Of a stretch of DNA of 64,000 nucleotides, positions 50,735 through 61,325 are shown one piece after another. The translations under genes were made by a program, and so were the position numbers. The notes below the pieces were generated by a model. That model did not search any database and was not told where the DNA came from. It worked only from the letters and a program-made list of their open reading frames with translations. The first letter of the stretch is position 1. Each line of letters opens with the position of its first letter. The stretch is from Epiperipatus broadwayi (Eukaryota > Onychophora > Udeonychophora > Euonychophora > Peripatidae): NCBI GenBank assembly GCA_028023455.1, contig JAQFVV010012477.1, forward strand, positions 308,001-372,000, read 5' to 3'.

Positions 50735-51480
50735 AGTAGTCATGCCGAGTAATGAAACTCATTTCCAGCTATATAAACAGGCTGCCTCATGAGTTCAAGT
50801 ATGACTCTTCTAGCTTTGCAATACAGTTTGCCTTGAGTTGGCTCTAGTTCAGGCTCTTCCAGCTGTGCAGGACAGCTTGCCTCAAGTCAGCTGTGGATGT
50901 AGCAGTTTCCAGTCCTTAGGTGGACCTGCCTCACTGCATGGACCATGTGATAATGATTAGAGATAATACCTTTGCTGATGGCAGAGGGTTTATTGGAGAG
51001 TATGTTTTGTCAACCAGGTTGACAGAAGTTATTACTCTCTCTGCCTTGCCTCCAAAAAGGCTGACTATTTAATGGCAGATCCCCTACTTTACTGGAAACA
51101 CTTGGATTGTGTGTGAACCCCAGTGAAGAATTTATTCATATTGGATAGCAACTGGGTGCTAGACAATCAGGCAAGGAATCTGGAATAGTCCACTTCTAAA
51201 GGCAAGGTCAGATATAACAATTAAGATTTAACAATGATAAACTTAATTGAAATCTAAACATATTTCAAATTCATATTACAGACAAATTAAAATATTATAA
51301 ATTGCTTTAATAAGCATTGAAATAATTGAGAGAGTGCAAATTTCTCAAGTGCTTATGACTACAACTAGCCAATCAAATCTTAAGCACTTGGACAGAGAAT
51401 TTAATGAGAAAAGAGCGGTTCCACTCTCTTCTTTACTTGTCTTTATATATATCCAAGCCAGTCCAAAGTACTTATATTTG
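50735..51480. other. GC-richer island with internal tandem duplication; unknown
   Basis: The composition shifts sharply toward balanced G+C over roughly 50735-51210. Two diverged copies of a ~48-bp unit (CTCTTCTAGCTTTGCAATAC at about 50812 and CTCTTCCAGCTGTGCAGGAC at about 50856) lie in tandem. A TGTCAACC-A-GGTTGACA palindrome lies at about 51007-51024. Downstream, a CCAAT (about 51370) and a TATATATA (about 51443) are spaced like promoter elements, which with the lack of an ORF would fit an LTR or 5' region of an unknown element. No partner repeat exists in the window. A host promoter/CpG-like region is the alternative. Confidence 0.35.
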
Positions 51481-51481
51481 A

Positions 51482-53516
51482 AAGCGTGAATCTTAAATAT
51501 CTTCACACTTTAACATATTTAATAAGCATTGTTATATCGATTAAACATTAAAGGAAATTTTCTGTTTCCTTAAAATTTACTTGTTTACAGGACATATAAA
51601 CAAAGCAAAATATGTTACACACACATATATATATATATAAATAAGTTGTTTGATGAATACAATTATAACATATTGAGATTCTTCTCTTTATATTAATTAA
51701 AGGAATTTCAGAAGACTTTCATTTTGTAGATAGTAATGAAAAACAAATTTACCCATTCAGAATTAGTACATTTCCATATATTATATATATCCTGTTTTTT
51801 TTTGAGTGGTGGGTTTTTGTAAAAATATTGTTGTCAATAGTGCATGATTTATTTTAAGTATGTACTTGTCATTTCTTATTTAATTCTGTTTCAATTTTTC
51901 AAATTTTCTGAAAAAGGTACATTTACTTCGCAATCCTGGAGAGATTGTGTCTCTCGAGTTAGAGATTGTGTCTCTCGAGTTATTATGATATTAACATCTT
52001 CATTTTATTATAGACAAAATGAAGGTTAGCAAAAAATAAAATACTAAAAATTTATGCTTGAGAATAAACCGTTATCACCACCTCTACGTATCAGTATATT
52101 TACATAATAAAAAAAATGCTTGAATACTTTAAAATTATCTCAAGTCTTTCAAATACATTTTTTAATGTTTTATTCTTATTTTATTTATAATGAATAAAAT
52201 AAATTATTTAATGCTATAAAATTAATATTTTATAATTGTAAATAATTTTTAAGCATAATTTATTTTCATTATTTATTTCAAATTAATTTGATAACTTTTA
52301 AATTTAAAAAATAGATTATAATTTTATTGGTTTAACAATTTATTAATTTTAAATAACAACAAATAAATTTAATTTTATTATTAAATGCTGGAATTTTATA
52401 ATGAATAAGTAATTAAACATTTGCATAAAAAATGTGGAATTTAATTTCCGTGTTTCCATTTCAATAGTCTTTATTAAAGAAAATGTTTACAGTATATATT
52501 AATATTTTTATATTTAGTAATTTTTGCACATTCTCTTTTTATAGTCAGCCTTTCTATTTCACAATGGTTTTACTTTTTTACCAGTCCCTCTGCTTTTTAG
52601 AGATTTGGATATATGTATGATAATTTAAGTTATCAATATCCTTCTTTTATAACCACCTATGACCATTATTTATATTTCAATAAAAACTTGAAAAATTATA
52701 AATCATTTTATTATGTTGAATTTTTTTCTTCTCATACAAATATTGATACAAACTTTAAATTTAATAAAGTATAAATATATTTTATGATAAACGCCATTTT
52801 TAAGTTTCATTTTTTCTTAATAAATATTTTGAACTGCGTACAAGAAGAGATAACTATTTGATAAATAAACATATTATTTACAATAAAAGCCCAAAGATTG
52901 GAAGCACAAGTAAAATAGAAGTCACTGTAATTAAAAATTAAAGAACATGGCAAGGAATATAGATATCATATCTGATAGAGTAGCAAGATTAGATATTCAA
53001 ATAAATATTAGATATCAAATGCAAATGATTAATATTTATGTACTAATAAGTTTTCAATGCAAAAGAAGTGGAAAATTTTTATATAGGTATATAAAATGGA
53101 AAATCTCTAGTTTAATAACTGATTAATAATAATCATCACAGTATTTATCTGGAATGGATCAACATCAAATCATGGGTGCAGTAAGTTTGGCACTTGTAAA
53201 TTAAAACAAAAGAATTTACACTGATAAATACTGCAGTTAATGGTGAAGATATATGAAAGAGATGGTGACATGGGATAAATTATGAATTCTGGTTCAGTGT
53301 CAAATGGATTTTGCAGTTCATTTTTAATATATATATATATAAACTATTTTTCATCACACAAAATAATATTTCGAAAATCTACTGAAAAACTCTAATGTTA
53401 GGAACAAAAAAGTATTGAATAATGAGTGTTTTGAGTAAACGTGTTTGTGAAAAGAGAATACTGATTTGTGAAATTTTTCAAAAAAACTGAATATTATGAA
53501 TTCTTATTTTTTGTCT
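51482..53516. other. A+T-rich sequence, no gene seen (apart from a 21-bp tandem duplication)
   Basis: The 61-codon frame at 51844-52029 runs across the tandem duplication and is not considered a gene. AT tracts occur at 51628-51640 and 53328-53340. Confidence 0.55.
51940..51981. repeat. Exact 21-bp tandem duplication
   Basis: AGAGATTGTGTCTCTCGAGTT occurs twice head to tail without a mismatch. Each unit contains AGAGA/TCTCT, so each can form a short hairpin. G+C is higher than the flanks. Confidence 0.9.
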
Positions 53517-53990
53517 GAAGGTTTGTAATGATGGTTTATTATAAGATGTGATATGTTGGACTATTTCCATCATTTATGAGTGAATGTTGAATGTATAAAA
53601 AAATTTAAACTTTATCTAAACTTTTCAAATACAAACAACTTGTTAGTAATAACACACAAATAGACAATACAGTTTAGTAATTACACAATGTTTCGAGTAG
53701 TATTATATTGCTCAGTTGGTAGAGCATTTGCCTTAAATTCATTATTCAAGAACCTAAAGGTGCAAGTTCAACTTCTAAGTGAATATTGTCACTGTGCATA
53801 TAGGCCAGCAACATCTGAAGAAGAGTGGAGAAACATTGTGTAATTACTAATCTGTATTGTCTATTTGTGTGTTATTACTAACAAGTTTTTTGTATTTGAA
53901 AAGTTTAGATAAAGTTTAAAATTTTCTATACATTCAACATTCACTCATAAATGATGGAAATAGTCCAACATATCACATCTTATTATGAAT
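53517..53990. mobile_element. Noncoding foldback made of PLE terminal sequence
   Basis: The left arm (about 53540-53695) and the right arm (about 53830-53984) are near-exact reverse complements. The left end (from 53517) reads GAAGGTTTGTAATGATGG, the same as the outer end of the 60-kb PLE at 59785. The centre holds, on the plus strand, a tRNA-like segment (53700-53780) and then CTGAAGA (53815-53821) and GAAACATTGTG (about 53830), the hammerhead landmarks of the PLE terminal repeat, with part of stem II deleted. It has no RT or endonuclease, so it would be a non-autonomous relative using the PLE machinery. Confidence 0.78.
53700..53780 (+). promoter_or_regulatory. tRNA-like segment with box A and box B (foldback copy)
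   Basis: Box A-like TTGCTCAGTTGG (53708-53719) continues as the D-arm-like GCTCAGTTGGTAGAGC. Box B-like AAGTTCAACTT (53764-53774) follows with the same ~56-nt spacing as in the PLE copies at 60.9 and 63.7 kb. Box B has diverged from GGTTCGAATCC. Confidence 0.6.
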
Positions 53991-56900
53991 TCTTACTTTG
54001 AAAAATATAATAAACATAAAAAAAAATAACACAAAAAGAGCTAGTAATAATATAAAATAAAAATTTAAATTGTCAAGAAAATTTACTAATAAGAATGAAA
54101 GTCTAAAAAGTATAAAACAATATACTGATATTGGAGTAAAAATTAATGAGTACTAAGGAGAATCTATAGAATTATTACTAAAAGAGAATGGCAACATAAA
54201 ATGTGTGGAAAGGCTTTACAAAAAGTTAAAATAAGTAAAAAGAAAGTAATTCTGCAGTTAAATCTTTTGAATTGTTAAATATTTTAAATAACAAAGAGCG
54301 ACATTTAAATTAAATCTACATTGAAGAAAAAACTTCCAGAATATATCAAAATATTAATGTTATCTTTAAAAACAGAGGTGGGGGGAGGATGTTACCAAAT
54401 TTATCCGTATACTCTTCACTACAAACGGAATTCTCAACTTAACCCAGTTTGGCAGCTTCTAAATTATTTACATTATTATTATTTATAAGTGTGACAATTT
54501 CTAACATTTATTTTTTCTTGAATCCACTCCACTATTTTACTATTTAATTCCTTGATTATCTTCAACACTATTTCCATGACTTTGGTATTTAGTATTAAGT
54601 GTTGTGAGAACCTTGGTTTTTCATTTTCTATAAAGTTTACTAAAATTGATTTTCCATTTGCTGCAAGTTTAGTAAAAAAATTTTTACCCCTATGGATATT
54701 GTGAAGTTAGTTTTTCATTCTTCCTTTATGTTAATAATCAAAAAAATTTCTTTGCAGTGTTGAGCAGTAATTCTAAAAAGAAGATAATCAACTTCTACAC
54801 ATACAACATACTATAATATTCAATTAGCAATGTTACATATGAGTGAACTTTATCCAAGTCGCAACACAATGATTAAATATGGCCATTTTATCTTCACACC
54901 TAAATACAATTATATAGGCAAATATTAACATCTTGGAAAGAGAGCATAAATATATTAAATTATTCACTTTACTTACATTTCTTTTTTATATCATATTAAC
55001 TCTAGTGAAATATTAAAATTTGTTAATATCAAAGGACTGACATATTTTTGTTACTATTCTTAATTATTTATTCTATTATATTAAGTTATCCTAAAACGTA
55101 GAAGAATTTGGACATATTTTCACTCTTTTCAAGATGACTATTTGACAAGTGAGTGACTTGCATAGGTTAACTACATTTTAAATAGTCTGGTTGGGAATTG
55201 GATAAAAAATAGACATACCTAATGTTGTCTAATTTTAAACTAGTAGTTTAATGAAATAACTAATTAAGAAAATGTCAAAAGAAATTGAAAATATACAGAA
55301 GCATTCTCACATAAATACATTTAAACACTTTTATATTGTTTTTCTACATTTACATGAATTACCTTTACGAACTGTACCTTTTTGTATATATTTCTGATTG
55401 TGTTTGATACCTTCTTAATTCCCCTTAACCTTTTCTAAAATATATGGACGTGTTATATAAAATCAGTTCATAATTGTATACAAATAGTTTATGACATATT
55501 TTCTAAAATTAATAGTTTATATTATTTAACAATTTTATTAATATTTTAAAATGAAAGTATTGTAAATATTCTAAGAGTTGTCTATTCTCTAAAAAATATT
55601 ACGATTGTTCAATAATAAAATATTTTTAAATTCTTTTTTTTACTATTTTTCAGTAGAAGCAGTCAGTATTGTTTAATATTTTTACTTTTATTTATTTTCA
55701 TTTTATTAAACATTTTGATATAATTAAAACAAGTATTTTCTTAGTGGAATGACTGTTTTCTAGTTTAAAACTTTTTCTTTTCCATTTGCTAGTTTTTTTC
55801 CATATGTTTATTTTTATTTCCTTGTTTCACTAATTTTTATTCTTTATATATTCAATTTTCTTTATGCATGATTGTTATGTTTATTTATTTACTGACTTTC
55901 AATTTTCCACATTATTTTCAGACAGATAATAAACTAAAAGACACATTCTATTTTATAGAACAATAGTAAGCAAGTTGTAAGTCATCTTATGCTCAGGATG
56001 TACCGCTTCATCAATTATTATACTTCCAAATAATGATAACTTCTCAATTAAAATATGTAAATCAGCAAATCATGTTATAATTTATTTATACAAGTGATAA
56101 ATAATTTTCTCTGGCTACAATCGAGAAATTATAATGATAACTTAATGTTTCACTGATGATTTATCACTGTTATATAAAAAAAAAAAACCTCTCAATTTAA
56201 ACTTTATTTTTCTTATCTATGACTTCTAGTGTTTTGAGAACATATTTGAGTCAAGATCTTATGACTAGCAATGTAATTTTAACTTTAATTGACTTAATTG
56301 CATGATAATTCACTATTGCAAGTGGAATTAAAAAAAACAACAACTATAATTCCGACTAACTGCAAAAAAAAAAAAGAAGAAGAAATAATTAAATCTCTTT
56401 ATTTAGTTGATAGTCTTGCACATAATCAAGTTGTGCTCATCTGTAGTTGTTTATAAATTATGATGAATTGATTACCAAATAGTATACTTATTTTTAAATC
56501 AGTTTTTTTGATAAGGACTTATTTAACTAATATAAATGAATACAAAAGAAAAATACCTATTAATTATTATATTATTTTGTCTTGATATTAAGACAATTAT
56601 TTAATTAACAATAATATGAAGTTTATATATTTTGCTTTTAAATCTTAAAATTACCTCTATTATATATATATTACAAAAAATCAATATTTGTATTCTAAAA
56701 TTCAAATTTTCATTTTATACATTAATTTTCAATGCCTTGATTATATAAAACTGTACGTTACCTACTAAGAAATTTTAAACACAATAAAATTTATATTGTT
56801 GGTTCACTACGGCAAAATCTAATGCAATTTATCGTTTTCCTTTACATATAAATATTAATTTTAATTAATATTGCTTTAGAATATTTTAATTACTTTTAGT

Positions 56901-57819
56901 TGTCTTAACTATAATAAAAAGAAATGCTTTGAAAATAATTTAGAATTTCTGAAAAAACGATTCAAGTATTAGATTTTTTTAACATTAACCATATAAAGAA
57001 TTTTTCATATATGCACACACATTTTTTAAATACTATATACATCTTAATATATTTCCTGACATCGATTATGATAGAAAATTAAGAAAAATCTCTAATTTTC
57101 TTGCACATACAGCATTGACTTTTTCTCTTATTTATTACTAGATTATTCTACTAATTCAATTTCTTATTTTTTCTGTCGGTTCAAATGTATAATATTACAC
57201 ATTCATCTTTTCTCTAATTACTAGTTATTATAACATTACTGTTATTATATGTGTGTGTATGAGAAAGAAGATATGTATAGTTTCAGTTTAACTTTTTATT
57301 GTTTTCTTCTTTTATATATATATATATTTTCTAAAGTTAAAATAACAATTCTGAAAGATGGATAACAATAATATGAAAAATAATTTAATATGAAACATAA
57401 TAAATCTGGAATTATTCATAATATTTGTATAGTAAACATATAAGACTAACTTCAGTTTTTACACTTACATATATATATATATATATAACAATAAATGTGC
57501 TTCATGATTCTTGAGGGAATAAATTATATTAATATGTGATGATACTTCCATTTCACTTTCTATATAAGAAATAAATTAAAACTCTATGATCAAAATAACT
57601 AGCAGATCAACTACTTATTATTGTCATTGCTTTACAGTTTGAACATTCTGGATTCTACATGTGGATAATTTTTTAAAAAAATTGATTGCTTGCATTGTAT
57701 CAATATCATTTTTACAGTTCTTTTTTAGAAGTTGGTGAGTGCGATCTCACTAAAATTTTAATGAGACTTCAGTATTAATTATACAATTAATATACAAAAA
57801 TGATATATTAGGCTTATTA
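53991..57819. other. No gene seen
   Basis: A+T-rich throughout; AT and A tracts only. No shared repeat recognised. Confidence 0.6.
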
Positions 57820-59480
57820 TTATCTTGATCATTTTCAAGCACTATCAATGCACTGCAGACCCTTATCTCAAAAACAGACCAAAAACTATTTTATTTTATT
57901 TAAACACCTCATACCCTGCCTCCTATAATATTTCAACTTTCCATCTATTATCATATTTTCTAGAAATATCTAGAGGCAAACTTCATAGCAGTATTTTAGT
58001 ATTTTAAATGATATTAATAAAATTACTTTATTTTATCACCAATTTCTTACACTTTTATTTCTTTTTTATTACTCCCAAAATACACCTTTTGTTTACGTAT
58101 TGAGTGAAAATCTATTAAAAACATTCATTTGTAAAAGCACTAGCATAAAACCCTTTAATATTTAGTTACACCTACCAAAAGCATTCCATCCAGTTTTATT
58201 TTAAGATGGATTTCATCCATTATGTTTCAGTTATTGAGATATTTCTAGTTGATCAATGTTTCTAATTCATGATTGTCAATATTTATTTTCTTTTTCTCAG
58301 AAAATTCATTAAACATTATTTTAGTCATTTTAATATTTATCTTTAGTCCTCCTTTTTTTCTAATTCTCTGAAGAATTTCCACATAAACAAACACATCATT
58401 TGCACACTATAAATGACTTATGTAACCTCTATGCACTATTATTCCCTTACTTTCCTCTTATAATCTACAAAATAATTATTTTAAAACAGAAATTATAGAC
58501 TCTTATTTCCAGAAAGCTATGTTAATCGTCTTATTGTTGCCATGTAACATAATAACTATTCTTCTTTTCAATAAATGTTTTTTTAGAATATGACAGTATC
58601 ATGGATATATATCATGATAGTCTAAAATTGTAATTAATATGGAAATGATTTTAGTTTCAAATTTCTTTTCATAACCAACAAATCCAAAACATAGTAGCAG
58701 TTGTACTCCTTAATATTGTTTAAAACTTATCTCACTATTGAGAAATGATTTACTATGCTACAACAACTTTTAAATCCCAACTGTTTATTTTGTTGATATG
58801 GATCCAAAGTTCACAACAAATGAGTAACTATTTTGATAAATATTTTGTATAAAACTAATAAAAGATTTATCAGTCATTTTTTAATACCTTGTTCATCATC
58901 TTTCTTTAATATCTGTCTTACTGCTAATGTTCCAATCATCTAGTATATTTTTATCATGTAAACACTTGATTTACAGTTTTGGTAATAATTATCAATATAA
59001 ATAATAAATTCATCATTTTTTAGAGTTTTCCCTTTTTTCATAGCTTTAATTACATAATGAAAAATATACTCATTAGTTGTTGTTCTTTGTTATTTATTTT
59101 TATAATTCATTGTGGATATCATTTCATGATGTCATGTCACATTTCAGTAATAGTTCTATCTTCTTTTTGTCACTGATGAAATAGTTTTCTGCCAAGATTA
59201 AAAAGTTGTATACTCTAAAAAAATTTATTTTATTCTTTATCTTACTTTGCCATGTTTCTTAACTCACAGTTACATTTCCTTATATCATTAATAAATCATT
59301 TTTCTATCATTTTTAGATTTCCAGAAACTGACTGTTTTAATGGACCAATTTAAACTAATATTATATTCCTCCTTTCTATATATTGTCTTGTGTCAGTTGA
59401 AACTTTATTGGTAAATTTTTGTTGTATCAACTATCTTCATTGCAATTCTTAATAGGGTATCACTTATTATTCCAGTTAAG
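57820..59480 (-). pseudogene. Decayed RTE-like LINE, reverse transcriptase region
   Basis: Minus-strand frames with many stops contain, in order, an AIKAMKKGK-like start (about 59050), and PYQQNKQLGFKS followed by SIVNHFSIVR and NNIKEYN (58800-58700), matching the EQAGFRxGYSTxDHIxxxxQVIEKxxEYN block of RTE-type LINEs. Then comes ANDVFVYVEILQ (about 58415), the eroded FADD active site, followed by KGGLKINIKMTKIMFNEF. The last part (58000-57820) has a YDNRWKVEIL-like piece resembling the C-terminal tail seen intact at 36055-36357. Order and spacing fit one 5'-truncated element of about 1.7 kb, heavily mutated. Confidence 0.7.
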
Positions 59481-59945
59481 TCATCAATATTTTAAAATGA
59501 TTAGTAAGTTCTAATTTAAATAATCTGAATGTTTTTTGAAAAATAGGAATCCACTCAATTCTTAATATTGACTTTTTTGATTAACTTTGTTTCTCAATTT
59601 TTGTATTATTATTTTAATAATCGATCAATTGGTTATCGGTTTAATGTATGAATAACATTATAATCTTGAAATATATTTATTTATTAGTTAAGAATATATT
59701 ACAGTTTGATTCAACTTTCTTTTAAACTTTATGACATACATTTTTGCTTAGAATTGTACAAGTCTATTCTCTATCATGTTTTCTGAAGGTTTGTGATGAT
59801 GGTGTTCTAGCTGTATTTTTATATTGGACTATTTCCATCATCTAATATATGTGTTGAATGTCTTTAGAAATGTTTAATTTTAGTTAAATATTCCAAATGC
59901 ATTCAACTGTTAGTAATATCACAGCAAACAGGTTAGTATATGCAC

Positions 59946-59982
59946 AATGTTTCGAGAGGTATTTTTCTCCCCTCTTCATCAG
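59946..59982 (-). ncRNA. Hammerhead ribozyme motif, best copy
   Basis: Minus strand: CTGATGA (59982-59976), then AGAGG...CCTCT able to pair as stem II, a C, and GAAACATT (59953-59946) followed by GTG, which can pair with CAC upstream of CTGATGA as stem I. The arrangement (tiny stem III, GAAAC[G/A]TT, stem II well formed) agrees with the short hammerhead variants described in PLEs that are thought to cleave as dimers. The A next to stem II and the unpaired C deviate from the strict G10.1-C11.1 pair. Confidence 0.65.
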
Positions 59983-60017
59983 GTGTTGCTGGCCTGACCA
60001 GTAGTGACAGTACTAAC

Positions 60018-60096
60018 ATGGGATTCGAACCTGGGTCCTTAGATTTTGATTATTGAAATTTAAGGTAATGCTCTAACCAACTGAGCCATCCTGCCA
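60018..60096 (-). promoter_or_regulatory. tRNA-like segment (inverted PLE copy)
   Basis: On the minus strand, box A TGGCTCAGTTGG (60088-60077) and box B GGTTCGAATCC (60031-60021) match tRNA internal promoter consensus, 57 nt apart. The D-arm-like GCTC...GAGC is complementary. The acceptor and T stems are poor, so this is tRNA-like and not a functional tRNA. Confidence 0.75.
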
Positions 60097-60126
60097 AAGG
60101 CAACAGTATGTAGTAATTTTATATAC

Positions 60127-60627
60127 TTATCTATGAGGTTCCTCCTGATTTCTCCACTTTTTCCTCAGAGCAAAGTTGATTAGTGTTTTCCATACATTAT
60201 GTATAGTCACACTAAGTTGGCTTATGGGATTTTTTGCCATTGTCATGTGAGCAGCTTCTTTAAATTTTCTTTTTTGTACCTTTTCTTCTTTATCCAATAT
60301 TTTTGTATTTTCCCAATCGAACATATGTCCATTGATCCATACATGATCTGCTACCTTAGATACATCTGTTTTCTCTCTTCTAATCATCAGTTTATGTTCT
60401 TGCAAGCACTTTTGAATGGGATGGCTGGTCTCACTAATATATGTTCTTCCACATTCACATGGTATTTCATAGATGCAGTTTTTTCTTTGCAGCATTTCAA
60501 GTTTAGGCTTTGTAGATGTTAGAATTCCTTGTAGTGTGGTATGGCTATGGGAAGCTGTTTTGATGTTATACTGATTGCAGAGTTTCCTTAATTTGTCTGC
60601 TATTTTTGGAATGTATGGATACACTAC
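60127..60627 (-). pseudogene. PLE GIY-YIG endonuclease domain, C-terminal fragment (inverted copy)
   Basis: The frame is open from the junction at 60627 to the stop at 60127 and reads CIYEIPCECGRTYISETSHP at the GIY-YIG start (G of YIG changed to S). It keeps the CxC pair and has KCLQEHKL, where the H seen in the family is kept, then FKEAAHMTMAKNPISQ and a basic tail. This makes it a longer open frame than the equivalent in the main copy, but the RT is absent. The same frame extends artificially to 60876 through antisense of the adjacent plus-strand copy. Confidence 0.85.
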
Positions 60628-60881
60628 AGAAGAGAGAAAACAGATGTATCTAAGGTAGCAGACCATGTATGGACCAATGAACATACGTTCGATTGGGAAA
60701 ATACAAAAATATTGGATAAAGAAGAAAAGGTACAAAGAAGAAAATTTAAAGAAGCTGCTCACATGACAATGGCAAAAAATCTCATAAGTCAACCTAGTGT
60801 GACTATACATAATGTATGGAAACCACTTATCAACTATGCTCTGAGGAAAAAGTGGAGAAATCAAGAGGAACCTCATAGATA
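60628..60881 (+). pseudogene. PLE GIY-YIG domain, last ~80 codons (upstream terminal repeat)
   Basis: It begins abruptly at the palindrome junction with REKTDVSKVADHVWTNEHTF (60631 on) and runs to RKKWRNQEEPHR-stop. It duplicates 63400-63653 of the main copy, as expected for a terminal repeat that includes the end of the ORF. It has no start and no catalytic GIY-YIG face, so it cannot act alone. Confidence 0.85.
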
Positions 60882-60913
60882 AATTAAATGAAATTACTAC
60901 ATACTGTTGCCTT

Positions 60914-60995
60914 TGGCAGGATGGCTCAGTTGGTTAGAGCGTTACCTTAAATTTCAATAATCAAAATCTAAGAACCCAGGTTCGAATCCCATGCT
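60914..60995 (+). promoter_or_regulatory. tRNA-like segment with box A/box B (upstream pLTR)
   Basis: Box A TGGCTCAGTTGG (60922-60933) and box B GGTTCGAATCC (60979-60989) have tRNA spacing. They lie about 30 nt after the GIY-YIG stop and about 36 nt before the hammerhead core. The location upstream of the main ORF would let it act as an internal Pol III-type promoter or a tRNA mimic. Confidence 0.75.
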
Positions 60996-61024
60996 AGTAC
61001 TGTTACTGGTTAGGCCAGCAACAC

Positions 61025-61062
61025 CTGAAGAAGAGGGGAGAAAAATACCTCTTGAAACGTTG
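61025..61062 (+). ncRNA. Hammerhead ribozyme motif (upstream pLTR)
   Basis: CTGAAGA (61025-61031), stem II AGAGG/CCTCT (61032-61036 with 61048-61052), GAAACGTT (61054-61061), predicted cleavage after 61061. Here ACGT is self-complementary, which suits dimer pairing of stem III. The base before GAAA is T where the other copies have C. Confidence 0.62.
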
Positions 61063-61235
61063 TGCATATACTAACCTGTTTGCTGTGATATTATTAACAT
61101 TTGTTTGCTGTGATATTACTAACAGTTGAATGCATTTGTAATATTTAAGTAAAAACTGTGATATTACTAATAGTTGGTGCATATACTAACCTGTTTGCTG
61201 TGATATTACTAAGCATTTGGAATATACTAAAATTA
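61060..61235 (+). repeat. Minisatellite in PLE terminal repeat
   Basis: Units built from GTGCATATACTAACCTGTTT, GCTGTGATATTACTAACAGT and shorter forms are repeated imperfectly. The copy number differs between the three terminal repeats (one unit in the inverted copy at 59.9 kb, several here and at 63.83-64.0 kb), which accounts for the ~100-bp length difference between palindrome arms. Confidence 0.8.
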
Positions 61236-61325
61236 AACTTTTCTAAAGACATTCAACACACATATTAGATGATGGAACAAGTCCAATATAAAAATACAGC
61301 TAGAACACCATCATCACAAACCTTC

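Larger units (their letters stand above)
59785..60627 (-). mobile_element. Truncated PLE lineage 1 copy, inverted relative to the main copy
   Basis: Reading on the minus strand from 60627, this copy starts inside the PLE ORF (VYPYIPKIADKLRK), passes the GIY-YIG domain, the tRNA-like segment and the hammerhead-like core, and ends at GAAGGTTTGT...(59785). Its part 59785-60381 is the reverse complement of 60628-61325, giving a head-to-head palindrome of about 1.5 kb with a 246-bp asymmetric spacer. Inverted partial copies next to a main copy are typical of Penelope-like elements. Confidence 0.88.
60628..61325 (+). repeat. Upstream terminal repeat (pLTR) of PLE lineage 1
   Basis: It is colinear with 63400 to the window end and holds ORF end, tRNA-like segment, hammerhead core and minisatellite. 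Downstream of it the main ORF starts within a few bases of the end of the repeat (ACAAACCTTC, 61316-61325). Confidence 0.88.

Noticed and set aside
60199-60522. Plus-strand frame antisense to the inverted PLE (and 63582-63259 on the minus strand)
   Set aside because: Both are shadows of the GIY-YIG coding sequence on the other strand.
60633-60876. N-terminal 80 residues of the long minus-strand frame ending at 60127
   Set aside because: This part is antisense of the plus-strand GIY-YIG fragment beyond the palindrome junction, so it is not part of the protein.
60914-60995. Functional tRNA gene
   Set aside because: Box A, box B and D arm are good, but the T stem and acceptor stem do not pair and the anticodon arm is malformed; called tRNA-like only.
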